Of a stretch of 64,000 nucleotides of DNA, positions 26,558 to 35,441 are shown in pieces. The stretch spans positions 4,323,501 through 4,387,500 of the forward strand of contig NZ_CP034683.1 of the NCBI RefSeq assembly GCF_003990335.1, in the 5' to 3' direction. Made by a program: the position numbers and the translations under genes. This stretch comes from Rheinheimera mangrovi (GTDB lineage Bacteria; Pseudomonadota; Gammaproteobacteria; Enterobacterales; Alteromonadaceae). How positions within the stretch are numbered: position 1 is the stretch's first letter; every line of letters begins with the position of its first letter. The notes below the pieces were generated by a model. The model saw only the letters and a list, made by a program, of their open reading frames with translations, was not told the origin of the DNA and searched no databases.

Positions 26558-29437
26558 GTGGCCGTTAAGCTGCTTTTTCTATGGTTAGGTCTGATGTTGC
26601 ATTTACCTGCTATGGCGCAAAACCAAGCTCAGGTGGAAGTGTCTACTGCAGCTGAACGTCAGCAATTGCAACAGCAACTATCCGAAAGTACAACACCAGA
26701 ACAACGGCTGAACCTACTGGTCAGGTTAACTGAAGTTTTTGTCACGCAAGATCCCGCGCTCAGCCTGAGCTATGCCAGACAATGGCTGGATAACAGCACA
26801 GACAGAGAAAGTGCCAGTTATCACAGAGTACTGTTGCAACAAACCACGGCTTTTATGTTGCAAGGGAAATATCAACAAGCTTATCAAACCAGTCTGGAAA
26901 CAGAACGTTTAGCCCGTATTCAGCAAGATACTAAGCAGTTATTTAATGCACTGAGGCGACAAGCCGACAACCTGAATCGTTTAGGTCAGGCCGATAAAGC
27001 CTTGCCCAAAGCGCTCGAGGCAATGCAAATTGCTGTCGATGCCAATAATGCTATACCACTACAAATCATTCGTTATGACCTGGCTCATATTTATTTAAAC
27101 TTGTATGCCTACCCTCAGGCTATTCAAATTGCCAGCGACGGTTTAAATCTTGCGATGACTGGGGATGACAGCAACCGCCAGGCTAATTTTTTACATCTGC
27201 TGGCCGAAGCAAGCCGGCTGTATCAGCAACATCAGGCTGCAGAAGACTTTGCCCGCAAAGCGCTGGAACTGCGTTTGAACCGGCAGGAGCAAGCCTTAAC
27301 AGCACAATATCATTTGAGTCTGGCGCGTAGTTTATTGCCTCAGCATAAGTATCAGGAAAGTGAGCAGCAGTTGCAGCTGGCCTTATTGTCCGCTCAGCAA
27401 GTGGATAACAAGATTGAACAAGCTGATGCATTACAAAGCCTGGCCTGGCTGGATTTATATTTTGACCGCCCCGCTATGGCCACCAGCAGGTTTCAGCAGA
27501 TCCGCCAGTTGCTGCAAGCAAACGAACATCTGGCTAATCTCCGCCAGTTCAGCTTGCATCACTTAACAGCTTTGCTGGAGTTTAAGCAGCAAGCTGAGGC
27601 TGCGGCCTTATACCAACAACTGAATTTGCAAACATCGCATTTTAGCGAACCTCAGAGCTTGCTGGATTATTGGTCTGCAACAGCCAAAGTGGCAGACTTT
27701 AATCAGAATTACCAACAGGCTTATGCAGCTGCAGAACAAGTGCAAAAGCTGCAACAACAATTATTTGATGACAGAATTCATAAACAGTCGCTGGTGATCT
27801 CAAGTGAACAACACAAAAGTTTACTGGAGCGAAATCTGCAGCAAGCCGCGCAGCAAAGCCAACTGGATCAGCTGACCCACCAACATCAGCGCAATATGCT
27901 GCTGTTATTGTCTGTTGGCGCATTTTTAGCGTTAGCTTTACTCTTGTCATTGTTTTACCACAAGTCACGGCGTAACCGGCTGTTGTTGCGAAAACAGCAG
28001 GAAATGGCACAACAAAAAATCGCAGTGAAAAATGAATTCATTGCAACCTTAGGTCATGAAATCCGCACGCCGCTGCAGGGCATAGATGCGGTGCTGGCTC
28101 AGTTATTCACAGAGCTGGAACATCAAAGCAGCCAACAAAAAGTCCAGTTGGCGCGCCGCTCTGTCTGGTCGCTGGACAATATTATCAATAACATTCTGAC
28201 CAGCAGCCGGCTGGATTATGGAGTCTATCAACCAGTAGACCAACAGGTTGTATTGACTGAGTTACTTGGCAGATTGCATAGCTTACTTGAACCTTTGGCC
28301 AGCAACAAAGGCCTGAAATTAAGCTATTCAGTGGCGTCCAATGTGCCGGACTTGCTATTGCTGGACGAAAACTTACTCACTCAGCTACTGACCAACCTAA
28401 TATCCAATGCTGTCAAATACACGAAACAGGGCGAAATTGAAGTTCGGGTAGAACTGATTGAACAACAAGCCAATGTGCTGCACTTGTTATTTAAAGTGCG
28501 TGATACCGGTGTAGGTTTAACAACATTACAAGTCAGCCAGTTACTTAGAGGCGAACGCCTGAATCAGCAACGTTCTTTGCAGGCAGGTCCAGGTCTTGGC
28601 ATGCTGGTGTGCCAAAAGCTGTTGCAGCAACTGGGTTCAGTTCTGGAGATCCAATCGGTACCGGGACTTGGCACAGAAGTCAGTTTCAGCCTGAAGTGCC
28701 AGCAATCCTCTTTACTGCCGCAACTGCAGCCAGCAACCACAGAACACAATCAGGCCTTAGTGGTGGAAGACGATGAGTTATGCCGGGTTAGTCTGCAGCA
28801 GGCTTTAACCCAACTGGGTTTTGTGGTGACAACAGTCAGTAGTCTGCAACAGCTGAAACAATTGCCACCACAGCTTTGGGCCTGGGTATTTTTAGATGGC
28901 CAGCTGGAGGACGCTGACGCACAGCAAAGCATAGAGCTACTTAAATTGCAGCGACAGGTTGATGAAAACAGTCGTTTTGTATTAGTCACTGGTTCAGAGC
29001 AAAAAGACATTGCTGCACAGATCAGCGCTGTGCTGTGTAAACCCTGGCGGCGTGAACAATTACAAGCGTTAATAGCTCAACTGGCGCAACTGCCGCCATT
29101 AAGCCCTTTGTATCAAATCGATTATTTGCAACAAGCTTTGCAGGCATTAAATGCAACACAACGTCAGGCCCTAAGCCAGAGTGTAGAGCAACAGCTTGCC
29201 ACTTTGCAGCACGAATTAAGCCAGACTAAAGCCGACCCTAAAGTATTCCATCGCATGATCGGCAGTATGGGGCAGTTAGGCTTGATACGTTTAAGTCAGC
29301 TTTGTCGCCTGACCGAGCAGCAACTGTTACAGCATAATGCACTGGAGCCCTGGTTATGCAACCAGCTACAGCTTTGCCTGAAACAAAGCCAGCACGTTAT
29401 TGCACTGTTGTTTGAGCGCTATAACCAAAACAGCTGA
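26558..29437 (+). CDS. TPR-containing hybrid sensor histidine kinase (HK-REC-Hpt)
   Basis: 959 aa from GTG 26558, with AAGGAG 7 nt upstream. A signal peptide (1-20) is followed by a periplasmic TPR-rich region (about 30-430), one transmembrane helix (LLLLSVGAFLALALLLSLFY), HisKA with FIATLGHEIRTPLQG (His500), HATPase_c (NLISNAVKYTKQG, DTGVGLT, GPGLGMLVC), a receiver domain (VVEDDE, phospho-acceptor Asp780 in VFLDGQ, Lys in LCKPW) and a C-terminal Hpt-like helix bundle (HRMIGSMGQLGLIRLSQLC, His898). It is thus an unorthodox phosphorelay kinase. No dedicated response regulator is adjacent, so the partner is elsewhere. It is divergent from cysJ. Confidence 0.88.
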   Translation: MAVKLLFLWLGLMLHLPAMAQNQAQVEVSTAAERQQLQQQLSESTTPEQRLNLLVRLTEVFVTQDPALSLSYARQWLDNSTDRESASYHRVLLQQTTAFMLQGKYQQAYQTSLETERLARIQQDTKQLFNALRRQADNLNRLGQADKALPKALEAMQIAVDANNAIPLQIIRYDLAHIYLNLYAYPQAIQIASDGLNLAMTGDDSNRQANFLHLLAEASRLYQQHQAAEDFARKALELRLNRQEQALTAQYHLSLARSLLPQHKYQESEQQLQLALLSAQQVDNKIEQADALQSLAWLDLYFDRPAMATSRFQQIRQLLQANEHLANLRQFSLHHLTALLEFKQQAEAAALYQQLNLQTSHFSEPQSLLDYWSATAKVADFNQNYQQAYAAAEQVQKLQQQLFDDRIHKQSLVISSEQHKSLLERNLQQAAQQSQLDQLTHQHQRNMLLLLSVGAFLALALLLSLFYHKSRRNRLLLRKQQEMAQQKIAVKNEFIATLGHEIRTPLQGIDAVLAQLFTELEHQSSQQKVQLARRSVWSLDNIINNILTSSRLDYGVYQPVDQQVVLTELLGRLHSLLEPLASNKGLKLSYSVASNVPDLLLLDENLLTQLLTNLISNAVKYTKQGEIEVRVELIEQQANVLHLLFKVRDTGVGLTTLQVSQLLRGERLNQQRSLQAGPGLGMLVCQKLLQQLGSVLEIQSVPGLGTEVSFSLKCQQSSLLPQLQPATTEHNQALVVEDDELCRVSLQQALTQLGFVVTTVSSLQQLKQLPPQLWAWVFLDGQLEDADAQQSIELLKLQRQVDENSRFVLVTGSEQKDIAAQISAVLCKPWRREQLQALIAQLAQLPPLSPLYQIDYLQQALQALNATQRQALSQSVEQQLATLQHELSQTKADPKVFHRMIGSMGQLGLIRLSQLCRLTEQQLLQHNALEPWLCNQLQLCLKQSQHVIALLFERYNQNS

Positions 29438-29505
29438 AAGCTGATTCAGGGGTGATTCAGACCCTGTCGGGCAGCATGGTTTTTTTAACCTTGATTGAGG
29501 TTGTT

Positions 29506-30297
29506 ATGAAGTACATTTGTGCCAGTACATTGATGCTGTTAAGTGGCTTAAGTTATGCCAGCGCTCAGTGTGCCTTGACGCTACAGGATGATTTAAAAGT
29601 GAGCCCTTCTATTGTCAGCATTCAACGGGGTGATCAGGAGCTATGGCGCATTGATACCAAAGGGCAGCTGTGGCTGGCTCAGCAAAAAAGCAGCAGTAAT
29701 GCTGAAACTCAGCAACAACTGAAAGCCTATCAACAAGGGATCCGCACTCAGGTTATAGCGTCTGCGGCTTTAATGGATGACAGTCTGCAGTTGGCCCGCA
29801 CTGTGCTGGATCAAAATGTGCAAACAGCCACAGGCATGAGTCTGGCCGAAAACCCGGAACTACAACAACCTGTGGAACAACTGGAACAACAACTGAATCA
29901 GTTGGTACAACGACAAGGTGATACTATTTATGTCTACGGTAGTCAGTTGCGTTCAGCAGATAAAAACTTAGCCAAAGAAGCAGAACAACGCATTCAGCAA
30001 GCCGTAGCGAAAATCAGTGGCCAGATGATGCTGACTTTAGGGCAAAATGTATTGCAAAGTCCGGGGTCTGCCTCGGAGAAAATGCAAAGCTTCCGCGCTA
30101 AAATGCAAACCTTCGGTACACAACTGAAAACCGATATGCAAAAAAACAGCAAAAATTTACAACAACGTGGCAAGCAAATTTGTCAGCAACTAAAAAGCCT
30201 GGACCAGCTGGAGCAACAAATTCAGCAACAAATCCCGGCCATGTCCCCTTATGATTTAATCGATGGTCAGAGTGAAGGTTTTAAACCCGTGATCTGA
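29506..30297 (+). CDS. yggN: YggN-like periplasmic protein (DUF2884)
   Basis: 263 aa from ATG 29506, preceded by GAGG; the frame is open from 29452, but the signal peptide MKYICASTLMLLSGLSYASA starts here. After the signal a conserved Cys and DLKVSP follow, then a long glutamine-rich helical region with coiled-coil potential (EQLEQQLNQLVQRQ). Length and layout fit the DUF2884/YggN family of periplasmic proteins of unknown function. It lies 68 nt after the hybrid kinase and 15 nt before the RidA-like gene, possibly one transcript. Confidence 0.75.
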   Translation: MKYICASTLMLLSGLSYASAQCALTLQDDLKVSPSIVSIQRGDQELWRIDTKGQLWLAQQKSSSNAETQQQLKAYQQGIRTQVIASAALMDDSLQLARTVLDQNVQTATGMSLAENPELQQPVEQLEQQLNQLVQRQGDTIYVYGSQLRSADKNLAKEAEQRIQQAVAKISGQMMLTLGQNVLQSPGSASEKMQSFRAKMQTFGTQLKTDMQKNSKNLQQRGKQICQQLKSLDQLEQQIQQQIPAMSPYDLIDGQSEGFKPVI

Positions 30298-30312
30298 TAC
30301 AAGGAAACACTA

Positions 30313-30657
30313 ATGATCCAACGTATACAACCCAGCAAAAGATACAGTGAAGCGGTGATATTCAATGGTCTGGTATTTTTGTCTGGTATGGTGCCGGACA
30401 ATCTGGACGCTGACGCCACAGCACAAACGGCTAATGTACTGGCGCAAATTGACGCGTTGCTGACGGAAGTCGGCATCACAAAAAGCCGTATTGTCGATAC
30501 CACTATTTATCTGGCCGATATGGCGGATTACAACGCGATGAATACAGCTTGGGACTTATGGGTGGCGGAAGGTCAGGCGCCGGCTCGCGCCACTGTGGAA
30601 GCCCGTCTTGCCAATCCGTTGTGGAAAGTAGAGATTAAAGTAACCGCAGCTCTTTAA
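30313..30657 (+). CDS. RidA/YjgF family protein
   Basis: 114 aa. The family features GLVFLSGMVPDN, NVLAQIDALLTEVG, DTTIYLADMADYNAMN and the near-C-terminal ARATVEARLA are present. RidA proteins deaminate reactive enamine/imine intermediates. This member is shorter and more divergent than E. coli RidA and resembles the YjgH/TdcF-like subgroup, so the substrate is open. AAGGAAAC precedes the ATG. Its TAA stop overlaps the stop of the convergent ankyrin gene within TTAA (30654-30657). Confidence 0.85.
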   Translation: MIQRIQPSKRYSEAVIFNGLVFLSGMVPDNLDADATAQTANVLAQIDALLTEVGITKSRIVDTTIYLADMADYNAMNTAWDLWVAEGQAPARATVEARLANPLWKVEIKVTAAL

Positions 30658-31157
30658 TTCGGGCTCTTCTGCTGTTTCGTTTCTGCTTCTTTTGCCAGTT
30701 GCTGCAGTTTTTCGCTTTGCCCAAAAACTTCAGCAAACTGTGCAACCGTCATCTTCTCTTTGTCTGTCACAGGCGCTTTGGCATCCACTAAGTTGTCTTC
30801 TTTGCAATCAATAGCATACAGAATTTTTCCTATAGTCCACTCGGCTTTGACTATGGCGCCCATCATAGCGGTATGGCCTCTTTTATCACGTAAGCAGGCA
30901 TCCGCACCTTGTTGCAGTAATAATTCTACAGCCTGTTGCTGACCGGCATAAGTCGCCACCATCAAAGCGGTGTAACTTTGACTGTTGCGCTGATCGACAG
31001 GATAGCCCTGCTGTAAAAACTCATTCAGCACCACCAGATCACCAGTACGGGCAGCAGCAAAAAAGTAAGACGTGAGTTGTTCCAGTGGCTCAGCGGCTTG
31101 CTCTTCAGAGCGCAGCATAGTGCTTAACAGCATCAGACTCAGTAACAGTAATCGCAT
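30654..31157 (-). CDS. Periplasmic ankyrin-repeat protein, catalase partner (AnkB-like)
   Basis: 167 aa. A signal peptide (1-17) is followed by three to four ankyrin repeats (FAAARTGDLVVLNEFLQQG, YTALMVATYAGQQQAVELLL, HTAMMGAIVKAE). It lies downstream of, and on the same strand as, the periplasmic catalase gene. In Pseudomonas the ankyrin protein AnkB is encoded with KatB and is needed for full catalase activity, so the same role is likely here. The 172-bp gap to katB holds a 12-bp inverted repeat (31223-31271) that may end or attenuate part of the transcript. Confidence 0.8.
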   Translation of the reverse strand: MRLLLLSLMLLSTMLRSEEQAAEPLEQLTSYFFAAARTGDLVVLNEFLQQGYPVDQRNSQSYTALMVATYAGQQQAVELLLQQGADACLRDKRGHTAMMGAIVKAEWTIGKILYAIDCKEDNLVDAKAPVTDKEKMTVAQFAEVFGQSEKLQQLAKEAETKQQKSPN

Positions 31158-31222
31158 CAGACAAACTCCTCAAATATAGAGTTATGAATTCCCCAAAGTA
31201 ATTAAAGTACGAAGGGGTAATG

Positions 31223-31271
31223 CCTGCGAAACTCACCCTGGGTGCAGGACAGAGCATACGAGTTTCGCAGG
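31223..31271. repeat. 12-bp inverted repeat between katB and the ankyrin gene
   Basis: CCTGCGAAACTC (31223-31234) and GAGTTTCGCAGG (31260-31271) are perfect complements separated by 25 nt that contain an inner ACCC/GGGT. No T-run follows on either strand. It may be an mRNA-stabilising hairpin or a dispersed palindrome. Confidence 0.55.
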
Positions 31272-31329
31272 GCTTTAAAATCGCATCAGCGGCCTGAATA
31301 GGGGCTTCTGACCTGCACCAGAGAAGGAC

Positions 31330-32838
31330 TTACAAAGACAAAGCGATTTGCTGCACTTGCTTTAAATCGCCATTAACGGCTTTGGTTAAACGAGTGCCAT
31401 AGTCGCTGTCGGCTTTGTAGAAATGCGCCAGCATTTTGTGTTTAGTGACTGCATCTTTGACCTGACCTAAATCACCGGACAAATTGCGGATCAGGTTGGC
31501 TTGCTGTTGCTTATCAAAGCTGCGGTACAAAGCACCAGCCTGACTAAAGTTGTCCTGCTTACTGATGGCTTTTTGCAGCACAGTGCCATCCAGCTGGGTT
31601 TCCACAGCTCGGGCTGCTGTCGTTACAGTTTTTGGTTCAATCCGGCTTGGCTCGTAATTGACAGTGGATGTACTGTTGCCAAAGTTCATCACACCGTCCT
31701 GATTGTGGTTATCCACCATCACTCTGGCTCTGTTAATAGGCAGCTGGCTGTGATTAACCCCTAAACGATACAGCTGAGTATCGGCATAAGAGAATATGCG
31801 GCCCTGCAACAAACGATCTTCAGACGGCTCAATACCTGGGATCAGGTTGGCTGGTGCAAAAGCCGCTTGTTCAGTTTCTTCAAAGAAGTTATCCGGCATC
31901 CGGTTTAACGTCATGGTGCCGACTTTACGCTCTTTCACACCAGGCCAGGTTTTAGTGGCATCCAGTGGATTAAAGTCGAAATCATCCAGCTGATCAGGTG
32001 TAATCACCTGTACATACAGATCCCATTTCGGGTTATTGCCGGCATTGATGTTCTGATACAAATCGCGGGTCAGGTGGTTAAAATCCATGCCCTGAGTTTT
32101 AGTCACAGCCTCAGCATCCAGGGATTTCACGCCCTGCTGACTCTTCCAGTTGAACTTGACGTAATGCACCTGACCTTGGTCATTGATGAATTTGTATGCA
32201 TGCACACCAAAACCATCCATTTCACGGTAGCTGGCTGGCGTGCCTAAATCTGAATAAACAAAAGTCAGCATCTGAGTAGAACCCGGTTCGTGCGACATAA
32301 AGTCAAAGATACGATTTGGGTCTTGCATATTGTCAACAGGTGACGGTTTTAACGAATGCACCATATCCGGGAATTTAATGGCATCACGGATAAAAAATAC
32401 CGGCAGGTTGTTTCCTACTAAGTCCCAGTTGCCTTGGTCAGAATAAAACTTCACAGCAAAACCACGAGGGTCGCGTAACGTTTCAGGGCTGTGATTACCA
32501 TGAATAACAGTGGAGAAACGCACAAAAACAGGCGTTTTTTTACCTTGATTGGCAAAAGGCGCAGCTATGGTTAAATCGGATAAATCGTCAGTAGCAACAA
32601 ATTCGCCATGAGCACCGGTACCACGGGCATGCACAACACGCTCAGGAATACGCTCACGGGCAAAACGTTGTAATTTCTGGATCAGGTGCACATCCTGCAG
32701 TAACACACTGCCGTTAGCTCCTGCTGTAGTGGAATTCTGATTGTCCCCAACCGGAGCACCATTGTCTCTGGTTAAGGTGTTTGCTTGAACCGCTAAAGAC
32801 AAACCTAAAGCTAAAACTAAGGCTGATTTATTAAACAT
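31330..32838 (-). CDS. katB: Periplasmic monofunctional catalase (KatB-like)
   Basis: 502 aa. A signal peptide (MFNKSALVLALGLSLAVQA) indicates export. Catalase motifs follow: VVHARGTGAHGEF with catalytic His70, RFSTVIHGNHSPETLRDPRG, and the proximal heme tyrosine motif RIFSYADTQLYRLG. It dismutates hydrogen peroxide to water and oxygen in the periplasm. It is followed by the ankyrin gene on the same strand. Upstream are about 170 bp containing the terminator of the next gene; no peroxide-regulator site is obvious. Confidence 0.94.
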   Translation of the reverse strand: MFNKSALVLALGLSLAVQANTLTRDNGAPVGDNQNSTTAGANGSVLLQDVHLIQKLQRFARERIPERVVHARGTGAHGEFVATDDLSDLTIAAPFANQGKKTPVFVRFSTVIHGNHSPETLRDPRGFAVKFYSDQGNWDLVGNNLPVFFIRDAIKFPDMVHSLKPSPVDNMQDPNRIFDFMSHEPGSTQMLTFVYSDLGTPASYREMDGFGVHAYKFINDQGQVHYVKFNWKSQQGVKSLDAEAVTKTQGMDFNHLTRDLYQNINAGNNPKWDLYVQVITPDQLDDFDFNPLDATKTWPGVKERKVGTMTLNRMPDNFFEETEQAAFAPANLIPGIEPSEDRLLQGRIFSYADTQLYRLGVNHSQLPINRARVMVDNHNQDGVMNFGNSTSTVNYEPSRIEPKTVTTAARAVETQLDGTVLQKAISKQDNFSQAGALYRSFDKQQQANLIRNLSGDLGQVKDAVTKHKMLAHFYKADSDYGTRLTKAVNGDLKQVQQIALSL

Positions 32839-32944
32839 TATTATGACCCTCTTTGGAGTTCGCTCTATCCTGCCAACACAGAGTAGAGGCCCAGGGTCAA
32901 TTTAAAAAACAAAATAAAACAATCGCATTAATCTAAAAAACAAA

Positions 32945-32975
32945 TAAGGGTCTGAGTGATGAACTCAGACCCTTA
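32945..32975 (-). terminator. Rho-independent terminator of the 52-aa gene
   Basis: Perfect 13-bp stem TAAGGGTCTGAGT / ACTCAGACCCTTA (32945-32957 and 32963-32975) with a 5-nt loop. On the minus strand it is followed by TTTGTTTTTT. It lies 33 bp after the stop of the small gene at 33009. Confidence 0.88.
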
Positions 32976-33008
32976 GGTTTTAGCTATAAAGCTGATACAA
33001 GATTTACT

Positions 33009-33167
33009 TCAGATTTTACAGGCGCCACCAGCGCAATCATCTGAATCATCGTCTTGCATCGCAGCCTGTTCTGCGGCTAACTGATCAGCAGCCAGCTGTT
33101 GCTGCGCCGTTTTTTTCTCAGCACCATCAAAATCCAGATGGTCTAAATCAAAGTCAAATTCGCTCAT
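33009..33167 (-). CDS. Small acidic protein with a C-terminal CAGGACKI tail, function unknown
   Basis: 52 aa: ATG 33165-33167, TGA 33009-33011. GGAG lies 6 nt before the ATG and a strong terminator follows, so this is a complete small gene. The protein is very acidic (FDFDLDHLDFDG near the start, DDDSDD near the end), with an alanine/glutamine helix between, and ends CAGGACKI with two cysteines four residues apart. It has no signal peptide. The C-terminal CxxxC might bind a metal or be modified. I do not recognise a family. Confidence 0.7.
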   Translation of the reverse strand: MSEFDFDLDHLDFDGAEKKTAQQQLAADQLAAEQAAMQDDDSDDCAGGACKI

Positions 33168-33242
33168 TGTATGCTCCGCCTTGCTATCCAGCCTTTACAC
33201 TTGGGTTAGTGTACGCAGATTTCAAGCATAAGCACTAGCAAA

Positions 33243-33593
33243 TTAACCGTAGATCTCAACCAAAGCAGCACGACGCTGTTGTTCAGACATGGCTTTTAAT
33301 TGCTGAATCAAGGATGCAGGTAACTTGCGGGCTGAACCACGAGAGTAAGCACGAATTTGCGCTTCTGCATCTTGTGTTAATTGCGCCGTCATAGGGTTGA
33401 GTAACTGCACACAAGCACTGCGCGATGGAGTAAAACCTAACTTTTTCGCATAAGCTTTTGATAAGTTGTCAGCGCCATTTTGTGCAACCAGCTCACAGTA
33501 TTCAGTGTTTGAATAAGTGTAGTTTGACGCGGCCTGAACCTGGCTAGCCAACAAAGTAGCAACAGTAAATACAGCAGCAGTAATAAGTTTCAT
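33243..33593 (-). CDS. Small exported protein, function unknown
   Basis: 116 aa from ATG 33593, preceded by GGGGAAG; an upstream in-frame start at 33617 would put eight residues before the signal peptide. The signal peptide MKLITAAVFTVATLLASQVQ ends near AASN. The mature part has two cysteines (EYCELV, SACVQLL), a probable disulfide, and a helical basic C-terminus (LIQQLKAMSEQQRRAALV). I do not recognise a family. It lies in a minus-strand row with the 52-aa gene and an amidohydrolase but has its own upstream gap of about 130 bp. Confidence 0.7.
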   Translation of the reverse strand: MKLITAAVFTVATLLASQVQAASNYTYSNTEYCELVAQNGADNLSKAYAKKLGFTPSRSACVQLLNPMTAQLTQDAEAQIRAYSRGSARKLPASLIQQLKAMSEQQRRAALVEIYG

Positions 33594-33723
33594 AGGTCTT
33601 CCCCAATAGTAAGTCATTTCACTGAGCGCAATTATTCAGCAAAGCCATGACAACTCTGTGTAAGAAAGACGAGAAAAAGTGTGACAGTAGCATTAGATAA
33701 TCTAATGCTACTGTAGCTGTGGT

Positions 33724-35001
33724 TTATAACACTTGCTGACCTGACTTCAGCACTTGTGCAGGTTGCTCCAGCGCTTTGATTTGAGTAAGGGGATCAACAG
33801 GCACTGCCACTAAATCAGCAAAAGCCCCTACTTCTAACACGCCGACATTTTGTTGGCCTTGCTCATTTTTCCAGTTTAATAAGGTGCCAGCATTAACTGT
33901 GGCAGCCTGAATCGCCTGTAAAGGCGTCATGCCCCACTGCACCATATAAGCAAACTGACGACCATTGAGACCATGAGTATATACACCTGCATCAGTGCCA
34001 TAGGCCATCTTCACTCCGGCTTTAACAGCTTTCTGGAAGTTTTGTCGTTGCAACAAGCCTACCTTTTTCTCTTTGGCCAGAGACTCTGGCAATATGCCAG
34101 CTTTTTCACCTTCACTTAAGATATAGTCACTAACGTAAACATCCATCACTAAATAAGTGCCGTGTTTTTTCGCCAGTTTAATAGCATCGTCGTCGATAAA
34201 ACTGCCGTGTTCAATCGAATCCACACCGGCCTCAATAGCACGCTTAATCCCCTGTAAACCATGGGCATGAGCCGCGACTATACGGCCTCTGTCGTGCGCT
34301 TCATCTATTAAGGCTTTCATTTCTTCAAAGTTATACTGACTGGCATTCACATCTGTATTTTTGGATAACACACCGCCTGTAGCTGCAAACTTAATCACAT
34401 CGGCGCCGTATTTAATATTTTCACGCACTTTTGCCCGAACTTCATCCGGCCCATTGGCCACACCTGCGCTTCTGGAGTTGTAGATATGCGGCAGCAGGTT
34501 GTTATCACAGTGACCGCCTGTAATACAAATGGTATTGGCCGCCACCCGCATCCGTGGTCCCTGAATTTCACCATCATCAATGGCATCACGCAGAGACACA
34601 TCGGCAAAACCAGCAGCACCCAAGTTTCGCACTGTGGTAAAACCGGCTTTTAAAGTAGCTTTGGCAGCACTGACACCAAATATCGCTTCACGGGTTGGGG
34701 TTTCCACTAAACCACGGTACCCATGTTTTTGCGGATCTGAAGTTAAATGTACGTGCATATCGATCAGGCCAGGCACTACATAATGTGTTGATAAATCAAT
34801 CACCTGCACATTTTTTGGCGCTTGGTCCGCATCGACTATAGCGCTGATGCGACCCGCTTCAACCAAAATAGCTTTGTTTTTCTGGTAATTGCCTGTGCGT
34901 ACATCGAGCAGATGCCCGACCTGAATTACCTGCTCAACCTGAGCCAAAACCACAGAGCTGAATAGCCCTGCCACTAGCACCGATACCTGACTTAACTTCA
35001 T
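33724..35001 (-). CDS. Exported metal-dependent amidohydrolase (Xaa-Pro dipeptidase / imidazolonepropionase-like)
   Basis: 425 aa. A signal peptide is followed by an amidohydrolase barrel: VVPGLIDMHVHL (HxH metal ligands), ADVIKFAATGGVL (candidate carboxylated lysine), [28 protein letters not shown] and AYGTDAGVYTHG (metal aspartate). This set fits the subgroup of PF01979 enzymes that cleave L-Xaa-L-Pro dipeptides or related N-acyl substrates; the exact substrate is not readable. It lies 24 nt downstream of ubiK on the same strand. A paralogue of the same architecture is at 48473-49753. Confidence 0.85.
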   Translation of the reverse strand: MKLSQVSVLVAGLFSSVVLAQVEQVIQVGHLLDVRTGNYQKNKAILVEAGRISAIVDADQAPKNVQVIDLSTHYVVPGLIDMHVHLTSDPQKHGYRGLVETPTREAIFGVSAAKATLKAGFTTVRNLGAAGFADVSLRDAIDDGEIQGPRMRVAANTICITGGHCDNNLLPHIYNSRSAGVANGPDEVRAKVRENIKYGADVIKFAATGGVLSKNTDVNASQYNFEEMKALIDEAHDRGRIVAAHAHGLQGIKRAIEAGVDSIEHGSFIDDDAIKLAKKHGTYLVMDVYVSDYILSEGEKAGILPESLAKEKKVGLLQRQNFQKAVKAGVKMAYGTDAGVYTHGLNGRQFAYMVQWGMTPLQAIQAATVNAGTLLNWKNEQGQQNVGVLEVGAFADLVAVPVDPLTQIKALEQPAQVLKSGQQVL

Positions 35002-35025
35002 AATGGTCCTTATTTACATCACTTT

Positions 35026-35280
35026 TTAGTTAGCTGACTCGTCTTTCGCAGACAGTTCAGCCACACGACGTTCCAGTTCATCCAATTTGGCACGGGTTTT
35101 CGCCAGCACCTGAGTTTGCACATCAAACTCTTCGCGGGAGACAAAATCCAATTGGCTCAGCTTTTGCTGCAACACCTGTTTTACTTTGTTTTCAACATCA
35201 TCGGCCATCTCACGCATTTTAGGTGGGATAGCTGCACCAATTTGTTTCGCAATTTCTTCAATCTTTTTTGCATCAATCAT
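35026..35280 (-). CDS. ubiK: Ubiquinone biosynthesis accessory factor UbiK (BMFP family)
   Basis: 84 aa, the usual size. An N-terminal amphipathic part (IDAKKIEEIAKQIGAAIPPK) is followed by a C-terminal coiled coil that forms trimers in the family (FDVQTQVLAKTRAKLDELE). UbiK assists the aerobic Ubi complex at or near the membrane. AGGAGC precedes the ATG. It is divergent from rep and 24 nt upstream of the amidohydrolase. Confidence 0.92.
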   Translation of the reverse strand: MIDAKKIEEIAKQIGAAIPPKMREMADDVENKVKQVLQQKLSQLDFVSREEFDVQTQVLAKTRAKLDELERRVAELSAKDESAN

Positions 35281-35441
35281 GGTCTAGCTCCTGTAGCATC
35301 ATTTTATTCTACGAGCCTTTAGGCTCAGGGTGGATCCATTCTGCCGCATATTTGCCGGACTTGCTCGCTTTGTGCTGAAATCAGCAGGCGTATGGCCAGA
35401 AAAAATAAGCTAAACTAACCACCTTCTGCAAAAGGTGTCTG

